Below, one piece after another: positions 19,703 through 27,587 of a stretch of 64,000 nucleotides of DNA (positions are counted from its first letter, which is position 1; every line of letters starts with the position of its first letter). Position numbers and translations under genes: made by a program. The stretch is taken from contig SUXI01000001.1 in assembly GCA_015060975.1 (NCBI GenBank), positions 186,001 through 250,000 on the forward strand, given 5' to 3'. A model generated the notes under the pieces. That model did no database searches and had not been told where the DNA came from. It saw only the letters and a list, made by a program, of their open reading frames with translations. Source of the DNA: Bacteroidales bacterium. Lineage in GTDB: Bacteria; Bacteroidota; Bacteroidia; Bacteroidales; Muribaculaceae.

Positions 19703-20254
19703 ATGAAAATATTGGCTGTAAATAGAGAATTGAAACAACCCATTAATGATTTCGTTGGGGTGGATGTTATCCCAGACTCGGCGATGATTCAAGATGGAAA
19801 GCCTTTTTTTGTCCCTGATTTTTTCAATCAATGGTGTTATTATGCCGTTTTGGCTTTTCGTGTATCTCGATTAGGTAAAAATATTGCCACCAAATTTGCG
19901 CATCGTTATTATGATGCGGTAGCATTGGCAGTGCGAACATCTCCGGTTGTAACGATGCCAATTTCAACCGCAGTTACAACTGCATTTGATGGGGCATTTA
20001 TATGTGGAGCGTGGACTCAAATCGATAATTTGAACGAGAATCTGCGCATCTCAATAGGAGACAAGTCGATTAGTATTTCGACTGCAAATCTCCTCATTAA
20101 TGATTCAGTAGCTTATTTAAGTAAGTACTTTACGTTAAAAATAGGAGATATAATAATTCCTGCAAAAATTTCAATTGAATCAGAGATTATAACAGATACA
20201 GTTGTTGTCGGGAAAATAAATGAGAATGATTGCCTTAAGTTAAAATTTAAATAA
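19703..20254 (+). CDS. Degenerate fumarylacetoacetate hydrolase-fold protein
   Basis: This 183-residue protein keeps recognisable pieces of the Bacteroidota FAH-family enzyme: an MKILAV start, a DSAMIQDGKPFFVPDF segment, RLGKNIATKFAHRYYDAV, and a C-terminal SRFFTLKIGD-like block (SKYFTLKIGDIIIPA). The metal-binding residues are missing. Where functional relatives have a YEAE metal motif this one reads YYAVL, and where they have GIDFTARD it reads AVRTSPVVT; the region after that is shortened. It is therefore probably not an active hydrolase. The frame is intact, so it may keep a structural or regulatory role. It lies 1 bp after rex and 12 bp before the second porU-like gene. Confidence 0.6.
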   Translation: MKILAVNRELKQPINDFVGVDVIPDSAMIQDGKPFFVPDFFNQWCYYAVLAFRVSRLGKNIATKFAHRYYDAVALAVRTSPVVTMPISTAVTTAFDGAFICGAWTQIDNLNENLRISIGDKSISISTANLLINDSVAYLSKYFTLKIGDIIIPAKISIESEIITDTVVVGKINENDCLKLKFK

Positions 20255-20266
20255 AATTTCATCACT

Positions 20267-23200
20267 ATGATATCAAAAAACATTATTAAGAAAGCAATAG
20301 CAAGCGTTGCTATTTTATGCGTAAACTTAACCGCATTTGCTTATTCTCCAACGTATTACACCTCAAATTCTAAAATGAATCAAGGTCGGTGGGTTAAGAT
20401 TAAAGTATCAGAAATTGGTATGCAGGAAATAACTCATGAACAGTTGGCTCAAATGGGATTTGAAGATCCGTCAAAAGTGTGTGTATATGGATATGGAGGG
20501 GCTAGTTTAACATCAAACAAGTATGAAATGGATTTACCCGATGATCTACCCCCTCAACCGGTGTATTATGCTAAAGATAAAATTATTTTCTATGGCGAGC
20601 CCGATCTTAGAGTGAATTTGGGTAGTAGCAGTTCTCAAGTGGATGTTTTGAGAAATGTTTACTCTAATGCCGGATATTATTTATTGAGTGACAGTGAGCC
20701 TGGTGTGTCTTCTGTTTATAATGAAGCCAGTTTGAATTCAAGCAATGTCTTATCAAGAGAATATCATAATAGTATAGCTTTTATTGAGAATGAGGTTGAA
20801 AATCCAGGTAAGGCAGGCGCTATTTTCTTTGACAAAAGTCTCATTGAAAATCCTAATCAAAAATATTCATTTACATGCCCCAAACCATATAATCCGCAAG
20901 ACGAACCCGCAAACTTCAGATATGTTTTTGCGGCTAAAGCTCCAAGTTATATGGCTCTTAAGGTGGATTGTTCTCATCCCGAAAGCGTTGTGAGCAGTAA
21001 TCACAGAGCGGTAATCCCAAGCAGTTTGGCATCACAATATTATTATACAAATGAAGGTGAGGTTGACTTCAATATGAATACAACCGACGAAGTGTATTCT
21101 TTCACATTCTCATTGCCAAATGTCACTGCAACTTATGCTGCCGTTGATTATGCTTATGTATCGTATCGCCGTCAAAATGACCTTGAAGGGTTGTCGCAAT
21201 TGCGCATGTCGTTCCTTCAAGTAAATCAGAATACCAACTTTAAAATCAATAACGCTACAGAAAATACAGTTGTTTGGAATGTTACATCTTCTACCGATGT
21301 ATATCCACATAAGACAAGTTTCTCTGCGGCAGATAATACTTTAATAGGGTCTTTTGATAAGACATATACTTATGCATCTACCGATAATGCATGCTTGATT
21401 GCATTTGATCCAACTCGTAAATTGCATCAAGTTGAATTTGTAAAAGAACTTACGAATCAAAATCTACACTCTGAAGAAACTCCCGATATGTTGATCATAA
21501 CCAATGAGTTGTGTCTTCCTTATGCCGAAAGATTGGCGCAAGCGCATCGTGATTATCAAGGTATGAATGTAATTGTGACCTTGCAAGATAAAATCTTTAA
21601 TGAGTTTTCATCAGGAACACCTTCTGCAATGGCATATCGTCGTTATTTGAAAATGTTCTATGACAGAAATCCTGAAAAAATTAAATATCTATTGTTATTT
21701 GGTGAAGGTTCATGGGACAACAGAGGAGTTATGTATCCCAAAGAAGGTCGTTTGTTGACTTATCAAGCTGAGGAGGTTGAGGATGCCAGAAGCGCGGCAA
21801 AATCATTCTGTGGCGATTCTTATTTCGCAATGGTAAATAATGATTATGACCCTGATTATTTCTTTAATAATGATGCACAAATCGCTGTAGGTCGTATTCC
21901 TGCATCTACCGAAGCTGATGCCTTGGCGGTTACAAATAAAACAATAAGATATTTGATGAATCCACCTTCTTCTTCGGTATTTAACCGTGCGTTGATAGTG
22001 GCAGATGAAGGAGATAGCTTTGGTCACTTGATACAACAAGAAACCAATGCCGATTCTATAGCAATGATTTCTCCTGCAACTACATGTACTCGCGTGTATA
22101 ATGTATTATATCCATCAACACAATATGATGCAGCCGAAGCTCGTGAAATGATTATTCAATCATTGAATCAAGGTCAAGGCTTCTTCTCTTATGCAGGTCA
22201 CGGCGGGGCAACCGCATTTACCGGAAAGAAACTATGGAGTATCGCTTCTACAAAAGAAACTTCATATAGCTATTCTCCTATTGCAATGTATGCTACTTGT
22301 GATGCTTTCTCATTTGACCGTGGTGATGGAGGTATGGCAGAGTCTGCCCTATATAAAGAAGATGGTGGTTTTATTGCAATTGTAGCGGCAAGTCGCACTG
22401 TTTATATGCAATTTAATCAATATATAAATAATGCGTTTACAACTGAGTTGTATCGTGCTTCGGAAGGTGATTTGATTGGAGATGTTTATCTTCGCGCTCG
22501 CAATAAAGCTGCAAAAATACTTCCCGACCGTGCGTTGGGTGTAAATACAATGTGTTATAACTTAGCGGGTGACCCTGCGCTTCCATTGTATAAACCATCG
22601 TTGAATATTGCTACTGCAAGTATAAATGATGTTCAACCTCAAGATGGTAAGTATTTGTCTATCGCTCCGTTGTCAAAAAATATTGTAAAAGGGTATGTTT
22701 GTGATGAAAAAGGAAACGCATTGAGTTCTTTTAACGGAACGATTACATTATCATTGTATGATGCACCAACTGTTTTCACAATAAATGAAACCAAAAGCGG
22801 GTCAACATCTACAATTACAAAAACATCGGGAAATATAACCAACAATAATGGAGTAATTGAATTTAATGGTGCTGTAACCTCATTAGACTCTATAAAATAT
22901 TATAACTCTAATGAAGTGAGATTTATAAGTGATGAATATCTTTTGGCTGAAGTAACAACAAGTGTTGTTAATGGCGCCTTTACAGCCACGATAGTTCCTC
23001 CTGTACCTTTAAAAGGAAATTCGGTGAATAGAATGACATATTATGCTGTGTCTTCTGAAGATGGACGACGTGCATCAGGAAACATTGATAATATTTCGGT
23101 TTCTAATTATAATAAAGCAACTGCCGATACTGATACCGAAGCACCTGTTGTAGAGGAATGCTATATCAATACTCCATCATTTAATAATGGGGATATTGTA

Positions 23201-23761
23201 GGTAGTGATTTCATCCTATATGCAAAAATTCTTGCTGATGAATCAGGTATAAACACATCTACAGGAACTATCGGTGCAACTACAACATTAACTCTTGACG
23301 GAAATAAAACTTTCCCCGAAATACGTACAACTTTAATGTCTGACGCTTCGGGAAATTACACATTATCATTCCCATTGAATGGAATTGAAGATGGTCAACA
23401 TACTTTAACTTTGAGTGTTGCCGATAATGCAGGAAATCGAAACAATCATTCGGTATCATTTATTGTAATAAATAGTTCGGCCGATGCAACTCTTGCGGTT
23501 GAGGAATCACCTGCTCGTACAGAAGCGACATTTGAGCTAGAACATAATTTTAGTGAAGAGCCTGCCGGACGTTTAGTCGTAGAAAACAGTAACGGAAACA
23601 CTGTATATACAAAAGAAGATTGCACATTCCCATATACTTGGAATCTTAAAGATAATAATGATGCATTAGTGCCCGATGGCAAATATAAAGCATACGTTAT
23701 CCTAAATGGGGGTAAGCAATATGGCAGTACCGCAAAAATTGAAATAATTGTTGTAAAATAG
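20267..23761 (+). CDS. PorU-like type IX secretion sortase, copy 2 (peptidase C25 family)
   Basis: Second tandem PorU homologue, 1164 residues, with a signal peptide ending near residue 26 (TAFA). The domain order matches copy 1: PorU-type N-terminal domain (GRWVKIKVSEIGMQEIT, VCVYGYGG), C25 protease domain with His645 (YAGHGG) and Cys678 (YATCDAFSFD), Ig-like region, and a C-terminal FlgD-like beta domain. It keeps the canonical GHG motif, unlike copy 1, and is followed by porV, the usual neighbour of porU. I infer that this copy may be the more typical sortase, but the sequence alone does not show which copy serves the secretion system. Confidence 0.82.
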   Translation: MISKNIIKKAIASVAILCVNLTAFAYSPTYYTSNSKMNQGRWVKIKVSEIGMQEITHEQLAQMGFEDPSKVCVYGYGGASLTSNKYEMDLPDDLPPQPVYYAKDKIIFYGEPDLRVNLGSSSSQVDVLRNVYSNAGYYLLSDSEPGVSSVYNEASLNSSNVLSREYHNSIAFIENEVENPGKAGAIFFDKSLIENPNQKYSFTCPKPYNPQDEPANFRYVFAAKAPSYMALKVDCSHPESVVSSNHRAVIPSSLASQYYYTNEGEVDFNMNTTDEVYSFTFSLPNVTATYAAVDYAYVSYRRQNDLEGLSQLRMSFLQVNQNTNFKINNATENTVVWNVTSSTDVYPHKTSFSAADNTLIGSFDKTYTYASTDNACLIAFDPTRKLHQVEFVKELTNQNLHSEETPDMLIITNELCLPYAERLAQAHRDYQGMNVIVTLQDKIFNEFSSGTPSAMAYRRYLKMFYDRNPEKIKYLLLFGEGSWDNRGVMYPKEGRLLTYQAEEVEDARSAAKSFCGDSYFAMVNNDYDPDYFFNNDAQIAVGRIPASTEADALAVTNKTIRYLMNPPSSSVFNRALIVADEGDSFGHLIQQETNADSIAMISPATTCTRVYNVLYPSTQYDAAEAREMIIQSLNQGQGFFSYAGHGGATAFTGKKLWSIASTKETSYSYSPIAMYATCDAFSFDRGDGGMAESALYKEDGGFIAIVAASRTVYMQFNQYINNAFTTELYRASEGDLIGDVYLRARNKAAKILPDRALGVNTMCYNLAGDPALPLYKPSLNIATASINDVQPQDGKYLSIAPLSKNIVKGYVCDEKGNALSSFNGTITLSLYDAPTVFTINETKSGSTSTITKTSGNITNNNGVIEFNGAVTSLDSIKYYNSNEVRFISDEYLLAEVTTSVVNGAFTATIVPPVPLKGNSVNRMTYYAVSSEDGRRASGNIDNISVSNYNKATADTDTEAPVVEECYINTPSFNNGDIVGSDFILYAKILADESGINTSTGTIGATTTLTLDGNKTFPEIRTTLMSDASGNYTLSFPLNGIEDGQHTLTLSVADNAGNRNNHSVSFIVINSSADATLAVEESPARTEATFELEHNFSEEPAGRLVVENSNGNTVYTKEDCTFPYTWNLKDNNDALVPDGKYKAYVILNGGKQYGSTAKIEIIVVK

Positions 23762-23779
23762 AAAAAGTTTCGTGTTAGG

Positions 23780-23817
23780 AATGCGCTCCATGTATATAAG
23801 TGGAGCGCATTTTTTTA
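23780..23817 (+). terminator. Intrinsic terminator after the second porU-like gene
   Basis: AATGCGCTCCA (23780-23790) pairs with TGGAGCGCATT (23801-23811) and is followed by a run of T. It separates the porU-like gene from porV, which therefore needs its own promoter; a TATATTTA element at 23884-23891 is the nearest candidate. Confidence 0.8.
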
Positions 23818-23861
23818 TTAAATGGAGTGAAAAATAATTTATATAAAAAGGGCAAAGCAAT

Positions 23862-23900
23862 AAATGTAGTTTTTTTTAGTTTATATATTTAGCTACATTT
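23862..23900. repeat. Inverted repeat just upstream of porV
   Basis: AAATGTAG (23862-23869) and CTACATTT (23893-23900) are exact inverted copies 23 bp apart, flanking an AT-rich stretch that would hold the porV promoter. It could be an operator or a 5' leader stem; no regulator can be named. Confidence 0.35.
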
Positions 23901-23908
23901 AAAATATT

Positions 23909-25114
23909 ATGAATAAAACAATAAAAACATTTGCAATGGGTCTATTGACCTTGGTGATATCTTCTCATGCTATTGAGGCTCAGGAAACCGGTAAAAATGA
24001 GTTTAATCCGGTTCAAACCGGTGTGAACTCGTTAAATATAGCGCCCGATGCGCGAGCTGCCGCAATGGGTGATCTTGGCGCAGCTACCGATCCCGATGTC
24101 AATTCTCAATATTGGAACCCGTCTAAATATGCGTTTGCATATAGTAAAGGTGCGGTGTCATTGAGTTATACACCTTGGCTCAGGAAACTTGTAAATGATA
24201 TATTTCTTGCTAACGTTGCAGGTTATTGGAAGCTCGGAGATGGTGATAATCAAGCAGTGAGTGCGTCTTTGCGTTACTTTTCACTTGGAGAAGTGGCTAC
24301 AACCGACCAATCGGGTTATGCTACACAAAGTTTGAATCCATACGAGATGTCGGTTGATGTGGGTTATTCTCGCAAATTGTCTGAGAAGTTTTCAATGGGA
24401 GTGGCGTTCCGTTATATTTATTCCGATCTTGGTTTTTCTGATTCGTATGCAGGTGATCAAACATCGGGTGCATCGGCTTTTGCTGCCGATATTTCAGGAT
24501 ATTATACAACTTATCCTATTATTGGACGCAATGAATGTCAATGGTCATGGGGATGGAATGTGTCAAATATCGGTTCAAAAATATCGTATAACAACGGCGA
24601 GGATCCAGCTTTCCTTCCTACTAATTTAAGAATAGGTACAACATTTACATTTCCTATCGCCGATTATCATAACCTATCACTTTCAATAGATGCCAATAAA
24701 TTGTTGGTGCCAACCAAGCCTCGTGAAAGTGATTATAGTGATGATACTGAAGGGCAACAAGAGTATCTTGATGCGCTTGAAGATTGGGAAAACATGTCGT
24801 CTATCTCAGGTATATTCAAATCATTCAATGACGCACCCGGCGGGTTTAAAGAAGAATTGCGTGAGATAACTTACTCGGTGGGTGCTGAATATAGTTATAA
24901 TCAACAATTCTTTTTGCGGGCAGGGTATTTTCATGAAAATGAGTATAAGGGGAATCGTCAATATTTTGGGCTTGGTGCAGGTTTCGCGTTAAATGTCTTA
25001 AAGCTTGATGCGTCATATATGCTTGCAACAGCGCAAACATCGCCTCTTGACCAAACACTTCGTTTCACTCTCACATTTGATATGGATGGTATCAAAGAGT
25101 TGTTAGGAAAATAA
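23909..25114 (+). CDS. porV: Type IX secretion outer-membrane shuttle protein PorV
   Basis: Outer-membrane beta-barrel of the PorV (LptO) family, 401 residues. It has a signal peptide of about 25 residues ending in EA before Gln. The N-terminal signature is NAVNSLNIAPDARAAAMGDLG-like, read here as GVNSLNIAPDARAAAMGDLG (about residues 38-57), followed by SQYWNPSKYAF and alternating beta strands to the C-terminus, ending in Phe-rich strands. In Porphyromonas PorV carries substrates from the SprA translocon to PorU and is encoded next to porU, as here. The following ispF start is 33 bp downstream of its stop. Confidence 0.9.
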   Translation: MNKTIKTFAMGLLTLVISSHAIEAQETGKNEFNPVQTGVNSLNIAPDARAAAMGDLGAATDPDVNSQYWNPSKYAFAYSKGAVSLSYTPWLRKLVNDIFLANVAGYWKLGDGDNQAVSASLRYFSLGEVATTDQSGYATQSLNPYEMSVDVGYSRKLSEKFSMGVAFRYIYSDLGFSDSYAGDQTSGASAFAADISGYYTTYPIIGRNECQWSWGWNVSNIGSKISYNNGEDPAFLPTNLRIGTTFTFPIADYHNLSLSIDANKLLVPTKPRESDYSDDTEGQQEYLDALEDWENMSSISGIFKSFNDAPGGFKEELREITYSVGAEYSYNQQFFLRAGYFHENEYKGNRQYFGLGAGFALNVLKLDASYMLATAQTSPLDQTLRFTLTFDMDGIKELLGK

Positions 25115-25147
25115 TTGAGGACTTCTTTTGCCGAAATTAAGCAGAAT

Positions 25148-25630
25148 ATGATTAGAGTAGGACAAGGCTTTGACGTTCACAAATTAGTTGAGAAACGTGA
25201 TTTGTGGATTGCTGGAGTGAAAGTGCCATATCATTTGGGATTGCTCGGACATAGTGATGCCGATGTTGCTTTACATGCATTATGTGATGCAATATTAGGG
25301 GCAGCATCAATGCGCGACATAGGCTATCATTTTCCCGATACCGATCCAAAGTATAAAGGTGCTGATTCACGAGTATTATTGCGTAGAGTGAGGGAAATGC
25401 TCGAAGATGAGGGGTATTCAATAGGAAATGTGGATGTTACAATTGTGGCGCAAGCCCCTAAAATGTTGCCTTATATACCACAAATGATACAAAATATTTC
25501 GGAAGATTTGAAAATCGCGTCTGGCAATGTCTCGGTAAAGGCTACAACAACCGAGCGTCTCGGATTTACCGGTCGAGGAGAGGGCATTGCTGCGTTTGCA
25601 ATTGCCTTGATAGATGATAAAAAATCTTAA
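25148..25630 (+). CDS. ispF: 2-C-methyl-D-erythritol 2,4-cyclodiphosphate synthase IspF
   Basis: Zinc-dependent enzyme of the non-mevalonate isoprenoid pathway, trimeric and cytoplasmic. The metal ligands are visible in GFDVH (Asp9, His11) and later in the [19 protein letters not shown] region (His43 in that stretch). The C-terminal [16 protein letters not shown] motif is complete. The ATG at 25148 gives the family length of 160 residues; a frame extension to 25115 begins with TTG and adds an unrelated tail. It is co-directional with porV. Confidence 0.96.
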   Translation: MIRVGQGFDVHKLVEKRDLWIAGVKVPYHLGLLGHSDADVALHALCDAILGAASMRDIGYHFPDTDPKYKGADSRVLLRRVREMLEDEGYSIGNVDVTIVAQAPKMLPYIPQMIQNISEDLKIASGNVSVKATTTERLGFTGRGEGIAAFAIALIDDKKS

Positions 25631-25697
25631 ATCAGACCTCTGTGAGTTAAATGTTGTTATAAATATACCATGTGTGTATCTCGAAGAATCTATGGTA

Positions 25698-25728
25698 TTG
25701 CAGAGCGTGGAAAAAAAATGTAATTTTG
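25698..25728 (+). promoter_or_regulatory. Putative promoter of the rimP-nusA-infB operon
   Basis: TTG at 25698-25700 and TAATTTTG at 25721-25728 are spaced by 20 bp, as in Bacteroidota sigma-ABfr promoters. Transcription would begin about 55-60 bp before rimP. Confidence 0.6.
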
Positions 25729-25745
25729 TACAATGAAAGAGTCAC

Positions 25746-25772
25746 GGAGGAGGCAATAGCTTCCTCCTTTTT
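25746..25772 (+). terminator. Terminator-like hairpin in the rimP leader
   Basis: GGAGGAGGC (25746-25754), loop AATA, GCTTCCTCC (25759-25767), then TTTTT. The 9-bp stem (one G-T pair) plus the T-run looks like an intrinsic terminator, yet it lies between the likely promoter and the rimP start. It may attenuate the operon or end the ispF transcript. Confidence 0.7.
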
Positions 25773-25789
25773 ATTAATAACTTTATAAT

Positions 25790-26257
25790 ATGATTGACAA
25801 ACAATTACTCTTTAAAACGGTTGAGCAAGCCATTGAAGGGACATCAATTTTTATAGTTGACATAAGAATTAATCCCGGAAATGCGGTTGTTGTGGAAATA
25901 GACAGCTTCGATAGCGTTGATATTGAAACTTGTGCCTCGATTACTCGCAAAATAGAGGCGGTATTTGACCGTGAAAAAGAGGATTATGACCTTGAAGTGG
26001 GTTCGGCTGGTCTTACAGCTCCATTTAAAGTCAAAGATCAATATTTAAAAAATATTGGAAATGAAGTAGAGGCTCTTACATGTGATGGGCGCAAATTGCA
26101 AGGAGTATTAACATCTGTTGGTGATGATGAGTTTACTATTGAAATTGCTAAAAAAGTAAAGGAGCCCGGAGCAAAAAGACCGTCAATAGTCATGGAACCT
26201 GTAACATTGAAAATTGACAACACTAAATCAGTAAAATATTTAATTAATTTCAAATAA
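25790..26257 (+). CDS. rimP: Ribosome maturation factor RimP
   Basis: Small cytoplasmic protein needed for maturation of the 30S subunit. The 155-residue protein shows the RimP N-terminal domain (with VVVEIDSFDSVDIETCASITRKIE and DYDLEVGSAGLTAPF) and an SH3-like C-terminal domain. The order rimP-nusA-infB is classic and here the gap to nusA is 12 bp. Confidence 0.93.
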   Translation: MIDKQLLFKTVEQAIEGTSIFIVDIRINPGNAVVVEIDSFDSVDIETCASITRKIEAVFDREKEDYDLEVGSAGLTAPFKVKDQYLKNIGNEVEALTCDGRKLQGVLTSVGDDEFTIEIAKKVKEPGAKRPSIVMEPVTLKIDNTKSVKYLINFK

Positions 26258-26269
26258 AGAAACCGTAAA

Positions 26270-27523
26270 ATGGCTAAAAAAGAGGAAGCACCAAATATGG
26301 TGGAAAGATTTGCCGAGTTTAAAGAATTAAAGAATATCGACAAAACCACAATGATAAGTGTTTTGGAGGAGTCTTTCAGAAATGTACTCGCAAAGATGTT
26401 TGGTACCGATGAAAATCTTGATGTGATAATGAATCCCGACAAAGGCGATGTGCAGATTTTTCAAAACCTTGAAGTTGTTCCCGATGGGGAGGTGACAGAT
26501 TCAAACAGGCAGATTAGTCTTAGTGATGCTCGCGCTGATGATGATCCAGATGCGGAAGTGGGAGAAGAACACACTAAAGAAATTATATTTGCCAATTTTG
26601 GTCGTCGTGCTATCTTGAATTTGCGTCAAACCTTGCAATCAAAAATTCTCGATCTTCAAAAAGAAGCAATATATTCAAAATTTAAAGAGCTTGAAGGCGA
26701 ACTTGTTTCGGGTGAAGTGTATCAAACATGGTCAAAAGAAACCCTTCTTCTTGATGATGATAAAAATGAGTTGCTTTTACCCAAAAGCGAATCTATACCG
26801 GGTGACTTTTTCCGTAAAGGAGAAACCGTTAGAGCCGTTATTGCTAATGTTGACAACAAAAACAATAATCCTAAAATTACAGTTTCCCGAACTAATGAAA
26901 ATTTCTTACGTCGATTGTTTGAACTTGAGGTTCCAGAAATACACGATGGGCTAATTATTATTCGTGCAGTTGCCCGCATTCCGGGAGAGCGTGCTAAAAT
27001 TGCAGTTGAAAGTTATGATGAACGCATTGACCCGGTAGGAGCTTGTGTTGGCGTAAAAGGATCGCGAATTCATGGTATTGTGCGAGAATTGCGCAATGAA
27101 AACATTGATGTTATTCCTTATACTTCTAATCCTTCATTATTTATTGAAAGAGCGTTAAGTCCGGCAAAACCTTCATCTATGCGCATTGACAATGAGTCAA
27201 AGAAAGCAGAAGTGTTTTTGCGTCCTGAGGATGTGTCATTGGCAATAGGTAAAGGAGGGTTGAATATTAAACTTGCTTCAATGCTCACTGGTTATACTAT
27301 TGATGTGTATCGTGAAGGAGTATATGAAGACGAAGATATCTACCTTGATGATTTTAAAGATGAAATCGAACCATGGATTATTGATACTCTCAAAAATATA
27401 GGTTGCGTGACAGCAAAGGCAGTTATTAATACTCCACGCCAAGCTCTCATTGACAAGGCCGATCTTGAAGAAGATACTGTTGATGAAATTCTTGAAATCC
27501 TAAAAGCGGAATTTGAAGATTAA
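26270..27523 (+). CDS. nusA: Transcription termination/antitermination factor NusA
   Basis: RNA polymerase-associated factor acting in pausing, termination and antitermination. The 417-residue protein has the N-terminal domain, an S1 domain (about 130-200, ending near KITVSRT), and two KH domains (with DPVGACVGVKGSRIHGIVREL at about 251-271, and VSLAIGKGGLNIKLAS near 325). The acidic repeats found at the C-terminus of gammaproteobacterial NusA are mostly missing; a short helical tail remains. It sits between rimP and infB. Confidence 0.96.
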   Translation: MAKKEEAPNMVERFAEFKELKNIDKTTMISVLEESFRNVLAKMFGTDENLDVIMNPDKGDVQIFQNLEVVPDGEVTDSNRQISLSDARADDDPDAEVGEEHTKEIIFANFGRRAILNLRQTLQSKILDLQKEAIYSKFKELEGELVSGEVYQTWSKETLLLDDDKNELLLPKSESIPGDFFRKGETVRAVIANVDNKNNNPKITVSRTNENFLRRLFELEVPEIHDGLIIIRAVARIPGERAKIAVESYDERIDPVGACVGVKGSRIHGIVRELRNENIDVIPYTSNPSLFIERALSPAKPSSMRIDNESKKAEVFLRPEDVSLAIGKGGLNIKLASMLTGYTIDVYREGVYEDEDIYLDDFKDEIEPWIIDTLKNIGCVTAKAVINTPRQALIDKADLEEDTVDEILEILKAEFED

Positions 27524-27587
27524 ACAAATTGGCATAGAATCCTCCTTTTTCCTCTAAATTAAAACAAGAAGTAATTTATAATAATAT

